Shown: piece by piece, positions 1 through 8,563 of the stretch | Layout: every line of letters begins with the position of its first letter | Numbering within the stretch: the stretch's first letter is position 1 | DNA from: Acinetobacter brisouii | Lineage (GTDB): Bacteria > Pseudomonadota > Gammaproteobacteria > Pseudomonadales > Moraxellaceae | Direction of reading: 5' to 3' | Length of the DNA stretch: 59,079 nucleotides | NCBI RefSeq assembly: GCF_008993995.1 | Contig: NZ_BKNN01000012.1 | Location: 1 to 59,079 of the forward strand | The notes under the pieces: model-generated | What the model was told of the DNA's origin: nothing | Seen by the model: the letters and a program-made list of their open reading frames with translations, nothing else | Database searches by the model: none | Position numbers and translations under genes: made by a program

Positions 1-185
1 TGAGTATTATCAATATATTGAGGCATACGCCTTTAGAGTCGGCAGGTAATTTGCCTAGACATTTAGAGCATTTATTAGAAAGTTCAAAAATGTATGTATT
101 ACCTGAAAAAAGGCATAGGCTGTGTCCGAGAGTAGTTAAAGGAAAACCTGCAAAATATCCAAAGAAAAAATGCCAATCAGCTTAA
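1..185 (+). CDS. C-terminal part of an IS4-family transposase (partial)
   Basis: The frame is open from the window edge to the TAA at 183-185, about 60 residues. It contains RHLEHLLESSKMYVLPEKR followed by a basic tail with RVVKGKPAKYPKK. That pattern, a VLP..R segment and then a PR.VK....YP.K tail, is how InsG/IS4-type transposases end, as I remember the family. The catalytic DDE region would lie upstream, outside the window. The stop codon lies inside the terminal inverted repeat, as is usual for compact IS elements. A truncated relative of this tail lies at 22295-22480 on the other strand. Confidence 0.6.
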   Translation, partial: SIINILRHTPLESAGNLPRHLEHLLESSKMYVLPEKRHRLCPRVVKGKPAKYPKKKCQSA

Positions 186-197
186 CTGACTGGCATT
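163..197 (-). terminator. Intrinsic terminator formed by the IS end, minus direction
   Basis: Arms AATGCCAATCAG (169-180) and CTGACTGGCATT (186-197) form a 12-bp stem with one wobble. On the minus strand they are followed by a U tract (plus A run 165-170). It lies about 20 bp beyond the small gene at 219-380, so it can end the rtcB transcript. The IS end appears to supply this terminator after disrupting the original one at 199-220. Confidence 0.6.
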
Positions 198-218
198 AGC
201 TCATCAGAGCCGCTTTTT

Positions 219-380
219 TTATAGCCAGTTTTTAGATTTGAGTTCACATTTCATTGCTTTTCGATCACGGCGATGTTGTGCTTTGGGTTTTTCACTGTCA
301 TGCAGACCACTTTTATGTAAAAGTGGTGAGAGTGCAACAGGATTACGTGCTTTAATTTTGGGCATATTTTTCAGTTTCAT
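219..380 (-). CDS. Small basic protein of unknown function, coupled to rtcB
   Basis: This is a 53-residue reading frame starting at ATG 380 (MKLKNMPKIKARNPVALSPL) and ending in NWL. It begins 3 nt after the rtcB stop codon and has an AAAGG ribosome-binding site about 8 nt upstream. It is strongly basic and has a KARNPVA motif near the N-terminus, followed by an HRRDRKAMK segment. It has no signal peptide or membrane segment. I recognise it only as resembling short RNPVAK-type basic proteins of unknown function. The tight spacing to rtcB argues for co-translation, and a link to RNA is an inference. A start at the internal Met6 is possible. Confidence 0.6.
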   Translation of the reverse strand: MKLKNMPKIKARNPVALSPLLHKSGLHDSEKPKAQHRRDRKAMKCELKSKNWL

Positions 381-383
381 TAT

Positions 384-1589
384 TTAACCTTTAATACATA
401 AGATTTGTTTTAAGGTGTGTACCACTTCAATCAAGTCACTTTGATAAGCAATCACCTGATCGATATCTTTATAAGCACTTGGAATTTCATCAATCACGCC
501 ACTGTCTTTACGACATTCAATACCTTGAGTTTGTGCAATCAGATCTTGCTGATTAAACAAAAGCTTGGCTTTACTGCGACTCATTTTTCGACCTGTACCA
601 TGTGAGCAGGAGCAAAAGGACTCAGGATGACCTTTACCTCGAACAATATAAGAACGAGCACCCATTGAACCCGGGATAATCCCGAGCTCATCTTCACGTG
701 CACGAATCGCTCCTTTACGTGTCACAAAGACATTTTCTCCAAAGTGATTTTCCTGACTAACATAATTGTGATGGCAGTTAATCACCTCTTTGGTCATCTG
801 AAATGACGGTAAAATTGGACGAATCGCTTCTAAAATCAGGCGCATCATTTCACGTCGGTTTTCATAGGCATAACTTTGTGCCCATTCCACCGCTTCAACA
901 TAGTCATCAAAACTGGCTGAACCTTCTGCAAAATAGCTCAAGTCTTTGTCTGGCACATGTCCGAAACGATGTTGTGCCTCTTTCTTGGCGAGTTCAATGA
1001 AATAAGTGCCGATTACATTACCCAAACCGCGGCTACCCGAATGCAGCATAATCCAGACATCCTGATTTTCATCGAGGCATAGCTCTATAAAGTGATTGCC
1101 GCCACCGAGAGTGCCTAGCTGTTTTTGCCATGTAGCATCAAACTGTCGAAGCATACGCACCAAGCCTGAATGTTTAAGTAAAATGGGTTGTAAGCGTTTC
1201 TCAAGCGGCGTCAGCGTGGATGCCTTTGCCTTCACTTGCTTATGCATATTAAAACCAACAGGCACTTTACGTTCAATCGCATGGCGTAATGGCGATAAAT
1301 TATCAGGTAGCTGATGGGCTTTTAGATTCAGGCGAATAGCATTCATGCCACAGCCAATATCTACACCAACCGCAGCAGGAATAATCGCGTGTTTGGTTGG
1401 AATGACACTACCAACAGTTGCACCTTTGCCTACATGGACATCGGGCATGACGGCAATGTGTGAGTGAATAAATTGCAGTTGTGCCATTTTGCTGAGCTGT
1501 TCGATACTGTCGTGATCGATGTCTTGGGTGAAAATTTTCACAGGCACGCCAAAGTGCCCCTCAGCATTTAAAATTTTTTGAATGCTCAT
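384..1589 (-). CDS. rtcB: RNA-splicing ligase RtcB
   Basis: RtcB joins RNA 2',3'-cyclic phosphate or 3'-phosphate ends to 5'-OH ends using GTP and Mn2+, in RNA repair. The protein is 401 residues, close to the roughly 408 of the E. coli enzyme. Family motifs visible in order are MPDVHVGKGATVG (about residue 48), VGVDIGCGMNA with the metal-binding Cys, LGGGNHFIE, HSGSRGLG, and SHGTGRKMSR carrying the histidine that is guanylylated. There is no rtcA cyclase gene or rtcR activator beside it, unlike E. coli. The next gene on the same strand is a 53-residue basic protein 3 nt away. Upstream lies a structured, terminator-bearing region at 1636-1810 that may control it. Confidence 0.95.
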   Translation of the reverse strand: MSIQKILNAEGHFGVPVKIFTQDIDHDSIEQLSKMAQLQFIHSHIAVMPDVHVGKGATVGSVIPTKHAIIPAAVGVDIGCGMNAIRLNLKAHQLPDNLSPLRHAIERKVPVGFNMHKQVKAKASTLTPLEKRLQPILLKHSGLVRMLRQFDATWQKQLGTLGGGNHFIELCLDENQDVWIMLHSGSRGLGNVIGTYFIELAKKEAQHRFGHVPDKDLSYFAEGSASFDDYVEAVEWAQSYAYENRREMMRLILEAIRPILPSFQMTKEVINCHHNYVSQENHFGENVFVTRKGAIRAREDELGIIPGSMGARSYIVRGKGHPESFCSCSHGTGRKMSRSKAKLLFNQQDLIAQTQGIECRKDSGVIDEIPSAYKDIDQVIAYQSDLIEVVHTLKQILCIKG

Positions 1590-1635
1590 TTAGATGATTC
1601 TCAAGTTATTTTTGTTTTTGTCCGAATTTTAGGTA

Positions 1636-1663
1636 TAAAAAAACCTAGCGAATGCTAGGTTTT
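1636..1663 (-). terminator. Intrinsic terminator upstream of rtcB
   Basis: A perfect 9-bp stem AAACCTAGC / GCTAGGTTT (1641-1649, 1654-1662) with a 4-nt loop is followed on the minus strand by seven U. It lies between the lysP stop (1849) and the rtcB start (1589). It could end the rsmC-lysP transcript, end a separate small RNA, or act as an attenuator for rtcB. Confidence 0.8.
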
Positions 1664-1721
1664 GCATTCGGACAGATGAGATTTGTACACCTGTCCGTGA
1701 GATGACATCGTGCCAAATCGA

Positions 1722-1751
1722 TTAGTGTTTTAAGCTCGCTAGTACTGGCAT
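1722..1751 (-). CDS. Possible leader peptide (MPVLASLKH)
   Basis: A nine-codon frame starts at ATG 1751, five nt after a near-ideal GAGGAGG site (1757-1763), and stops at TAA 1722-1724. Start and ribosome-binding site both lie in one arm of the 1701-1760 stem. The spacing and strength of the site are better than for most genes here, so translation seems real. The function is unknown. MPVLASLK faintly recalls the start of YkgO-type L36 proteins, but no such protein follows. Confidence 0.35.
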   Translation of the reverse strand: MPVLASLKH

Positions 1752-1848
1752 GATGTCCTCCTCAATAAAATCTATCCGTTCGGGGATAGTGCCGAAATTC
1801 AATATCGGCGAAATAATAAACTTAAAAAATTAAATGTCAAGCGAAGAA

Positions 1849-3315
1849 TTAATCATCATCTTGCATTGGTTTCACATCCATCTTGTCGTAAGGAATGAGT
1901 TTGGTCTTGTAAATCCACTTGTAACTGAGCCAAACCACCAAAAATAATGGCAAGGTAATATAGGTTGCAAGTAGGCTTAACCAGTCAATTTTCTCTCCAA
2001 GCAAAGCTTGATAGTTTTGTCCTAAGATAATGATTGAACACAGAATAAAAGCAAACCAAGGCGCAAAAGGGAAGAATTTAGCGCGATATGCTAAATTTTC
2101 TAATTTGTAGCCTTGAGCAATATAGCCTTTACGGAAACGATAATGTGAAATCGCAATACCTAACCAGACAATAAAACCACACATGCCTGACATATTCAGG
2201 AGCCAGTTGTAAATTTCCTGTTTACCCATAAAACTGGTGAGCAGTGATAAAGCTGCAATCGCAGTGGTTGCATACAAGGCACGCATTGGTACCCCACGAC
2301 TGTCCAGTTGTGCAAACCAGCGTGGTGCGCGACCTTCTTTCGCCATATCCCACAACATACGGGTTGATGAGTACATTCCAGAGTTACCTGCGGAAAGAAT
2401 CGCAGTTAAAATCACGGCATTCATCAGACCCGCAGCAAAGGCAAAACCAGCTTTTTCATACAGTAATGTGAATGGCGAAAGGGCAATATTGTTACTGCTT
2501 GCTGCTTGAATCAGACGCGGATCATCATAAGCGATGAGTGTGCCAATGATGAAAATACACACAACGTAAAATAGTAAGATACGCCAGAAAATTTGCTTGA
2601 TCGCTAAAGGAATCGTTTTTTGAGGGTCTTTGGATTCACCTGCAGCAACCCCAACCATTTCAGTCCCTTGGAATGAGAAACCTGCAATCATCGCCACGCC
2701 AATGATGGCTTGGAATCCACCAACAAATGGCGCATCTTTATGTGTCCAGTTGGCAAATGGTAGGGCATTTGGCGTCAACATCACTTTTAAAATCGTGGCA
2801 AGACCAATCAAAATAAAAATGACGATAGCCACCACTTTGACCAGTGAGAAGACAAATTCACTTTCACCAAAACCTTTTACCGACATGGCATTAATTGCAA
2901 AAATAATGATCAGGAACAATAAGCTCCACCAGTAACCCGGAATTTCAGGGAACCAGAATGCCATAATCCACTGTGCTGCAACCAGTTCAAAAGCAACGGT
3001 AATTGCCCAGTTGTACCAGTAGTTCCAGCCGAGAGCAAAACCAAAACCTTCTTCAACGTACTTATTACCATAGGTAAAAAATGCACCTGAAGTAGGATTG
3101 TGTGTGGCAAGTTCGCCGAGACTGGTCATTAAAAAGTAAATCATAATCCCGATCAGGACATAGGCCAGTAATGCACCACCAGGCCCCGCGGTACTAATGG
3201 TTGAGCCTGAAGCTAAAAACAACCCTGTTCCGATTGAACCACCAATCGCGATCATATTCAGATGGCGAGCACCTAACCTGCGTTGTAAGTGCGCATGTTC
3301 ATTCATTTCGCTCAT
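1849..3315 (-). CDS. lysP: Lysine-specific amino acid permease LysP
   Basis: This APC-superfamily symporter is predicted to import L-lysine with protons across the inner membrane. The protein has 488 residues and 12 hydrophobic segments. It opens with the LysP-like block ARHLNMIAIGGSIGTGLFLA, then FLMTSLGELA and YVEEGFGFALGWNYWYNW. The segment GFSFQGTEMVGVAAGES sits mid-protein and the C-terminus carries WLGIAISHYRFRKGY. The match to E. coli LysP, as I remember it, runs through the whole length, so this is closer to LysP than to AroP or GabP. The start codon directly follows the rsmC stop codon, so the two are probably translated together. No separate terminator is seen before 1663. Confidence 0.85.
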   Translation of the reverse strand: MSEMNEHAHLQRRLGARHLNMIAIGGSIGTGLFLASGSTISTAGPGGALLAYVLIGIMIYFLMTSLGELATHNPTSGAFFTYGNKYVEEGFGFALGWNYWYNWAITVAFELVAAQWIMAFWFPEIPGYWWSLLFLIIIFAINAMSVKGFGESEFVFSLVKVVAIVIFILIGLATILKVMLTPNALPFANWTHKDAPFVGGFQAIIGVAMIAGFSFQGTEMVGVAAGESKDPQKTIPLAIKQIFWRILLFYVVCIFIIGTLIAYDDPRLIQAASSNNIALSPFTLLYEKAGFAFAAGLMNAVILTAILSAGNSGMYSSTRMLWDMAKEGRAPRWFAQLDSRGVPMRALYATTAIAALSLLTSFMGKQEIYNWLLNMSGMCGFIVWLGIAISHYRFRKGYIAQGYKLENLAYRAKFFPFAPWFAFILCSIIILGQNYQALLGEKIDWLSLLATYITLPLFLVVWLSYKWIYKTKLIPYDKMDVKPMQDDD

Positions 3316-4350
3316 CTAGTTTCCTTGTCTGTTTGCAGTTGCACAGGCATATAACACCTTAAAGCCTTGTTGATCAGCTTTCGTGTCGCAATGCCCGAAA
3401 TGCTGCTCAATTAAAGTCGGATAATTTAAAAAACGGTTGGCGACAATCCACAGCTCACCTTGTACTTGCAAGTGACGCTTGGTTTGTTTGCACAAATCTT
3501 CGCTGACGGTATAAGACGTGTGAATACCCTGATGAAATGGCGGATTACTCACTAAAGCAGCCAAATCTGTCGGAGCATCTTGAATGCCTGTGACCGCTTG
3601 GGTTTGCACTTGTGATTCGGGAATCGCATTATGCTGACAGGTCAATGCTGTCGACTTTAATGCAAATGCATCGACATCAAGCGCATGGATCACATTCAGT
3701 GGATTCAGTTTTGCTAAATAGCAGCTAATAATGCCCGCACCGCAGCCAAAGTCGGCGAGTTTACCCGATTTTACTTGATGGAGGTATGGCAAAAGTACGG
3801 CTGTTCCGACATCCAAGTGATCTTGACTAAACACCCCAGGCAGGGCGCAGATTTTAAGTTGTTGTTCACCAACTTGAATGTCATAGGTTTTTAGCCATAC
3901 CTCAAGTGGTTTCAGCGTTTCTTGTTGTTGTAAAACCAGTTGCCAGAATTGGCAATGACGAGCGCTGTCGAGTTTGAGCATTTTGCCATATGCTTGGAGC
4001 TGTTTGGCTGCACGCTCTACGCCACCTTTTTTCTCGCCCACCAAGAAAATCGATTGTCCAAGCTGCATATGACTGGCGACTTGATGAATAATGTAATTCA
4101 GCAACTCTTTGGATTTGGGAACAAAAATCACAACCTGATCAAAAGCCTGTGCTGGAAATTCAATTGAAAAATGGCTGTCGAAACCTTGTGCCAGATGTGC
4201 TTGATGATCGGCAAAATTCCATGTCCAGATACAACCCTCTACACTGTTTTTGAGTTCAGTGAGCAATTGATCTTGAGGTGCATGAATAAATAACACACGA
4301 CCTTTGAGCTGGTCTTGTTGACGCAAGACGACTTCACTTCGAGGATCCAT
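3316..4350 (-). CDS. rsmC: 16S rRNA m2G1207 methyltransferase RsmC
   Basis: RsmC methylates G1207 of 16S rRNA in the 30S subunit using S-adenosylmethionine. The protein has 344 residues against 343 in E. coli. It shows the two-domain layout of the family, an N-terminal degenerate methyltransferase domain and a catalytic C-terminal domain. The latter carries [18 protein letters not shown] (about residue 170), the SAM loop [12 protein letters not shown], and the catalytic NPPF motif in [13 protein letters not shown]. The residues SARHCQFW match the family's N-terminal domain end. Its stop codon abuts the lysP ATG. Confidence 0.9.
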   Translation of the reverse strand: MDPRSEVVLRQQDQLKGRVLFIHAPQDQLLTELKNSVEGCIWTWNFADHQAHLAQGFDSHFSIEFPAQAFDQVVIFVPKSKELLNYIIHQVASHMQLGQSIFLVGEKKGGVERAAKQLQAYGKMLKLDSARHCQFWQLVLQQQETLKPLEVWLKTYDIQVGEQQLKICALPGVFSQDHLDVGTAVLLPYLHQVKSGKLADFGCGAGIISCYLAKLNPLNVIHALDVDAFALKSTALTCQHNAIPESQVQTQAVTGIQDAPTDLAALVSNPPFHQGIHTSYTVSEDLCKQTKRHLQVQGELWIVANRFLNYPTLIEQHFGHCDTKADQQGFKVLYACATANRQGN

Positions 4351-4363
4351 GATGACACCCTAC

Positions 4364-4401
4364 AAAAATAAAAATGTCCAATCCGCAAGAGTGATTGGAC
4401 A
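4364..4401 (-). terminator. Intrinsic terminator after the purine permease gene
   Basis: A perfect 9-bp stem TGTCCAATC / GATTGGACA (4375-4383, 4393-4401) is followed on the minus strand by a U-rich tract (plus 4365-4374). It lies just past the stop at 4414 and separates that gene from rsmC. Confidence 0.8.
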
Positions 4402-4413
4402 TTGTTTTAAAAA

Positions 4414-5787
4414 TTACTGCTCTGACTGTTCAGGCAAAATTAAATTCAATAACAGTGCCGCAATACCACCTGTCGCCACACCAGAACTGAAGATATTTCG
4501 CATAAGTTCAGGCATGTGCTTTAAGAAATCAGGAACTTGTGCAACGCCAAGACCAAGTGCCAAAGAAATTGCAATAATCAGCAAGGCACGACGATCCAGT
4601 TTAATCCCTGCCAAAATATTAATGCCCGATGCAGCAACTGCGCCAAACATCACCATGACTGCACCACCGAGTACGGCTTCAGGAACAGCCTGTACAACGC
4701 CTGCAATTTTTGGGAATAAACCAAGTAAAACCAACAATGCCGCGATCCAAATCCCGACATAGCGGCTTGCGACACCTGTCAGTTGAATCACGCCATTATT
4801 TTGGGCAAATACTGAACTTGGGAAAGTGTTGAAAATCCCTGCAATCAGTGAGTTAAAACCATTTACCAATACACCGCCTTTAATACGCTGCATCCAAGTT
4901 TCGCCAGTCACAGGCTGTTTGGAAATTTTACTGGTTGCCGTAATGTCACCAATCGCTTCAAGAGAAGTGACCAAGTAAATAAAGGCAAACGGTAAAAATA
5001 GTGACCAGTCAAAACTGATCCCAAAATGCAGCGGTGTTGGTAACTGAAAAACGGGGGCTTGTTGGAATGCGGTGAAATCCAGATGCCCCATAAAACCCGC
5101 CAAAATATAGCCAATCACCAAAGCCAGTAGAATTGCTGAGCTTCTAATCCACACCACAGGAATGCGGTTGAGCACGATGATAATTGCAAGCACCACACTC
5201 GACATGATCAGGTTGTCGCTGTTGGCGAATGTCCCATTTGCCATCGCACCATAACCGCCACCCATACTGATCAGACCTTCTTTAATTAAAGTCAGACCAA
5301 TCATCAGCACAACGACGCCTGTAACGAGTGGAGTGATCAGTTTTCTCACCCACGGCAAAATACGTGATACGCCCATTTCAATAAATGCGCCCGCAATCAC
5401 CACACCAAAAATCGCAGCCATCACCTGTTGATAAGGCGTGCCATTGGCAATCATCATGCTGCCAATCGCCATGATTGGACCAATGAAGTTAAAGCTTGTG
5501 CCTTGAACAATCAGTAAGCCTGCACCCAATGGGCCGACCTTTTTCGATTGCAAGAACGTTGCAATCCCTGAGATCACCAAAGACATCGATAAAATCATGG
5601 TGGTTTCATGGGCAGGAACTTTTAAAGCGCCACAAATTAGTAAACCAGGCGTTAAAATCGGGACAAGAATCGCAAGAAGATGTTGTAAGGCTGCAAAGAA
5701 TGCAATCAGCGGTTTTGGCTTGTCATCAAGCCCTAACAATAAATCGGGTTGAGAGTGGGAATGAGATGAGTGATCGAAATCCGACAT
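4414..5787 (-). CDS. xanP: NCS2-family xanthine/purine permease (XanP-like)
   Basis: This nucleobase:cation symporter-2 protein is predicted to import xanthine or a related purine with protons. It has 457 residues and about 14 membrane segments. Diagnostic pieces are QHLLAILVPILTPGLLI with the family His near residue 35, GTSFNFIGP, the substrate-site SLEAIGDITATS with its Glu, and FAQNNGVIQLTGVASRYVG with the QNNG motif, all as in E. coli XanP. A His-rich N-terminus (HSSHSHSQ) is unusual. Uracil permease is less likely from these motifs, but urate or broader purine specificity cannot be excluded. The gene diverges from typA. Confidence 0.8.
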   Translation of the reverse strand: MSDFDHSSHSHSQPDLLLGLDDKPKPLIAFFAALQHLLAILVPILTPGLLICGALKVPAHETTMILSMSLVISGIATFLQSKKVGPLGAGLLIVQGTSFNFIGPIMAIGSMMIANGTPYQQVMAAIFGVVIAGAFIEMGVSRILPWVRKLITPLVTGVVVLMIGLTLIKEGLISMGGGYGAMANGTFANSDNLIMSSVVLAIIIVLNRIPVVWIRSSAILLALVIGYILAGFMGHLDFTAFQQAPVFQLPTPLHFGISFDWSLFLPFAFIYLVTSLEAIGDITATSKISKQPVTGETWMQRIKGGVLVNGFNSLIAGIFNTFPSSVFAQNNGVIQLTGVASRYVGIWIAALLVLLGLFPKIAGVVQAVPEAVLGGAVMVMFGAVAASGINILAGIKLDRRALLIIAISLALGLGVAQVPDFLKHMPELMRNIFSSGVATGGIAALLLNLILPEQSEQ

Positions 5788-5964
5788 GGAATTTTGGGGA
5801 ATATACTAAGCAAGATGCGGCTATTCTAATCGAGTTACATCCCTTTACAAACTAAAAATCGGTTTGACCGATGAAAAAAATGCTGCTGTCAATAAACTGT
5901 CACTACTAAAATCTATATTTTTTCTGTATAATTTGCCCTCAAACTTTAGGCGTATCGAATTTAC

Positions 5965-7800
5965 ATGTCAGATATCAAAACTCTCCGTAACATTGCCATC
6001 ATTGCGCACGTCGATCATGGTAAGACGACTCTTGTAGACAAACTTTTACAACAATCAGGTGCTCTTGGTGATCGCGCGGGCGAGATTGAGCGTGTAATGG
6101 ATTCGAATGCGCTTGAATCTGAGCGTGGTATTACCATTCTTGCAAAAAACACGGCGATCACTTGGTTGGACAAGCGTACTGATACGACTTACCGTATCAA
6201 TATCGTGGACACCCCGGGACATGCTGACTTCGGTGGTGAAGTAGAACGTGTATTGTCAATGGTTGACTGCGTATTACTTCTTGTGGATGCACAAGAAGGT
6301 CCAATGCCACAAACTCGTTTCGTAACGCAAAAAGCGTTCGCGCGTGGTTTGAAACCAATCGTGATCATTAACAAAGTTGACAAACCAAGCGCGCGTCCAG
6401 ATTGGGTTATTGATCAAGTTTTTGATTTGTTTGACAACTTGGGTGCAACTGACGAACAGTTAGACTTCCCGATCGTTTATGCTTCAGGCTTACGCGGTGT
6501 TGCTGGTCCTACACCAGAAGAGTTGGCTGAAGACATGACTCCGTTGTTCGAAACGATTGTTGACATCGTTGAACCACCAGCAGTTGATGTTGATGGTCCA
6601 TTCCAAATGCAGATTTCTTCACTTGACTATAACAGCTTCGTGGGTGTTATCGGTGTTGGTCGTATTCAACGTGGTTCAGTAAAAACCAATACACCTGTAA
6701 CTGTGATTGACAAAGAAGGCAACACACGTAACGGTCGTATCTTGAAAATCATGGGTTACCACGGTTTAGAGCGTATTGATGTTGATTCAGCATCAGCGGG
6801 CGACATCGTATGTATTACGGGTATCGATGCACTGAACATTTCAGACACGATCTGTGATCCGAAAAATGTTGAAGCTTTACCGCCATTGTCTGTAGATGAA
6901 CCTACAGTTTCGATGACATTCCAAGTCAACAACTCACCGTTTGCGGGTAAAGAAGGTAAATTCGTGACTTCACGTAACATCCGTGAACGTCTTGAACGTG
7001 AATTGATTCACAACGTAGCACTTCGTGTAGAAGACACTGACAGTCCAGACCGTTTCAAAGTTTCTGGTCGTGGTGAACTTCACCTTTCAGTTTTAATTGA
7101 AAACATGCGTCGTGAAGGCTTCGAGATGGGGGTTTCTCGTCCGCAAGTCATCATGAAAGAAGTTGATGGTCAAATCCAAGAACCGTACGAAAACGTAACG
7201 TTTGATGTTGAAGAACAACATCAAGGTTCTGTAATGGAACAAATGGGTAACCGTAAAGGCGAGTTAACCAATATGGAAGTTGACGGCAAAGGTCGTATCC
7301 GTATTGAAGCAACTGTTCCTTCACGTGGTTTGATCGGCTTCCGTTCTGAATTCTTGACCATGACTTCTGGTACAGGGATCATGACTTCAAGCTTCTCGCA
7401 TTATGGTCCTGCAAAACAGGGTACAGTTGCGAAACGTCAAAACGGTGTGTTGATCTCTATGGTTAACGGTACTTGCTTGGCATTTGCTTTGTTCACGCTA
7501 CAAGACCGTGGTCGTCTATTTGCTGAACCACAGTTAGAAGTTTACGAAGGTATGATCGTGGGTATGAACTCTCGTTCAGACGACATGGTTGTAAACCCAA
7601 CTAAAGCAAAACAATTAACTAACATGCGTGCATCGGGTACAGATGAAGCATTAACGTTAACACCTGCAGTTAAATTCACGCTTGAACAAGCTTTAGAATT
7701 TATTGAAGATGATGAATTAGTTGAAGTGACACCTAAATCAGTTCGTATTCGTAAGAAATTCTTGACTGAAAATGAACGTAAACGTGCTTCTCGTGGCTAA
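5965..7800 (+). CDS. typA: Ribosome-associated GTPase TypA/BipA
   Basis: TypA is a translational GTPase of the EF-G/LepA type that binds 70S ribosomes and aids growth and assembly under stress. The protein has 611 residues. It shows the P loop in [10 protein letters not shown] (about residue 14), ESERGITI (G2), [14 protein letters not shown] (G3) and [10 protein letters not shown] (G4). EF-G-like domains III and V follow, with [18 protein letters not shown], and then the TypA-specific C-terminal domain with SHYGPAKQG and [11 protein letters not shown]. The codon use is highly biased, as in strongly expressed genes. A TATAAT box at 5927-5932 lies 33 bp upstream, but I see no convincing -35 hexamer. 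Confidence 0.96.
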   Translation: MSDIKTLRNIAIIAHVDHGKTTLVDKLLQQSGALGDRAGEIERVMDSNALESERGITILAKNTAITWLDKRTDTTYRINIVDTPGHADFGGEVERVLSMVDCVLLLVDAQEGPMPQTRFVTQKAFARGLKPIVIINKVDKPSARPDWVIDQVFDLFDNLGATDEQLDFPIVYASGLRGVAGPTPEELAEDMTPLFETIVDIVEPPAVDVDGPFQMQISSLDYNSFVGVIGVGRIQRGSVKTNTPVTVIDKEGNTRNGRILKIMGYHGLERIDVDSASAGDIVCITGIDALNISDTICDPKNVEALPPLSVDEPTVSMTFQVNNSPFAGKEGKFVTSRNIRERLERELIHNVALRVEDTDSPDRFKVSGRGELHLSVLIENMRREGFEMGVSRPQVIMKEVDGQIQEPYENVTFDVEEQHQGSVMEQMGNRKGELTNMEVDGKGRIRIEATVPSRGLIGFRSEFLTMTSGTGIMTSSFSHYGPAKQGTVAKRQNGVLISMVNGTCLAFALFTLQDRGRLFAEPQLEVYEGMIVGMNSRSDDMVVNPTKAKQLTNMRASGTDEALTLTPAVKFTLEQALEFIEDDELVEVTPKSVRIRKKFLTENERKRASRG

Positions 7801-7818
7801 TTGCTTTGAGTTGTAAAG

Positions 7819-7850
7819 ATAAAGCCACCCAATCGGGTGGCTTTATTGTT
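7819..7850 (+). terminator. Intrinsic terminator after typA
   Basis: A perfect 12-bp stem ATAAAGCCACCC / GGGTGGCTTTAT (7819-7830, 7835-7846) with loop AATC is followed by TGTTTT. It lies 18 bp after the typA stop. Confidence 0.85.
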
Positions 7851-8026
7851 TTGAATAAATGAATTTGTATCTCTGGTTAATCCTAGAGAAGTTTTTTGTT
7901 GTAATACCGTGAGTATTCAAGATTTTTTAATTAAAAACGCTAAATTAAATAGCAGATTACATGATTTCACTCGGTCAATTGTCACCGAATAAATAACAAA
8001 CCAAATGAGTATTGGAGTCTTCATCC

Positions 8027-8461
8027 ATGAGTATTTTAAAAGAGTTTCGCGAATTTGCGATAAAGGGTAACATGATTGATTTGGCTGTCGGTGTGATCAT
8101 CGGTGGTGCATTTGGTAAAATTGTTGATTCATTGGTCAAAGACATCATTATGCCGATCATCACGGCAATCACGGGAGGTGGTGTTGACTTTACCCAGAAA
8201 TTTATCGTGTTGGGTAATAATCCAAATAACCTGCAATCTTTAGCAGAATTGCAAAAGGCAGGCGTCAATGTTTTAACCTACGGTAACTTCCTCACCATTT
8301 TCATTAACTTTATTATTTTGGCATGGGTTGTGTTTGTTATGGTTAAATTAATTAATCGATTACGCCGTAAACAGGAAGCAGAAGCTGCTCCAAAACCTGT
8401 AACAACGCCAGAAGATATTCAATTGTTACGTGAAATTCGTGATGAATTGAAAAAGAAATAA
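8027..8461 (+). CDS. mscL: Large-conductance mechanosensitive channel MscL
   Basis: MscL is a homopentameric inner-membrane channel that opens under high membrane tension to release solutes after osmotic downshock. The protein has 144 residues, close to the usual 136-145. The N-terminus [33 protein letters not shown] is the typical amphipathic helix and pore helix, with [12 protein letters not shown] as the gate. The second segment is [19 protein letters not shown], followed by the charged C-terminal helix [13 protein letters not shown] chose ATG 8027 over the upstream in-frame TTG 8012 because GGAG at 8014-8017 is correctly spaced for 8027 and overlaps the TTG. Confidence 0.95.
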   Translation: MSILKEFREFAIKGNMIDLAVGVIIGGAFGKIVDSLVKDIIMPIITAITGGGVDFTQKFIVLGNNPNNLQSLAELQKAGVNVLTYGNFLTIFINFIILAWVVFVMVKLINRLRRKQEAEAAPKPVTTPEDIQLLREIRDELKKK

Positions 8462-8479
8462 TTGTGTTGATAAAGAAAG

Positions 8480-8502
8480 GAGGTATATTTACCTCTTTTT
8501 TT
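8480..8502 (+). terminator. Intrinsic terminator after mscL
   Basis: Stem GAGGTA / TACCTC (8480-8485, 8490-8495) with loop TATT is followed by seven T. Confidence 0.8.
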
Positions 8503-8563
8503 ATGCCAATTTGAGTATGTTATTGACTCGAAATATGGCAGATGTTTCCTTGATATATTGAAG

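Larger units (their letters stand above)
1..198 (+). mobile_element. Right end of an IS4-like insertion sequence, continuing off the left edge
   Basis: This is the 3' end of a transposase reading frame followed by a 19-nt terminal repeat at 180-198 (GCTTAACTGACTGGCATTA). From about position 15 it is nearly identical, in inverted orientation, to 22282-22470, with one mismatch seen in about 185 bp. The 19-nt end matches both ends of the 250-bp element at 22282-22531, which defines it as an element terminus. The left part lies outside the window, so it cannot be told whether this copy is complete. That the window opens inside a repeated element suggests a contig may end there. Confidence 0.75.
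1636..1810 (-). ncRNA. Candidate structured RNA or leader between lysP and rtcB
   Basis: Read on the minus strand, the region holds a series of hairpins. They are GCCGA/TCGGC (1791-1809), CTATCC/GGATAG (1772-1789), a long stem pairing 1747-1760 with 1701-1714 around GACATC/GATGTC, and CGGACAG/CTGTCCG (1669-1697), followed by the terminator at 1636-1663. The segment 1666-1674 can also pair perfectly over 9 nt with 1619-1627, beyond the terminator. That pairing excludes the CGGACAG hairpin. The long stem hides a strong ribosome-binding site and the start of a 9-codon reading frame. I could not match it to a riboswitch class that I know. Confidence 0.5.

Noticed and set aside
1630-1751. Degraded ribosomal protein L36 (YkgO type) starting MPVLASLK
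   Set aside because: Only the first residues resemble it. The Cys/His pattern cannot be rebuilt in any frame, and the region is better explained by RNA pairing.
8012-8029. Upstream TTG start for mscL
   Set aside because: It overlaps the GGAG site that serves ATG 8027 and would add residues not found in the family.
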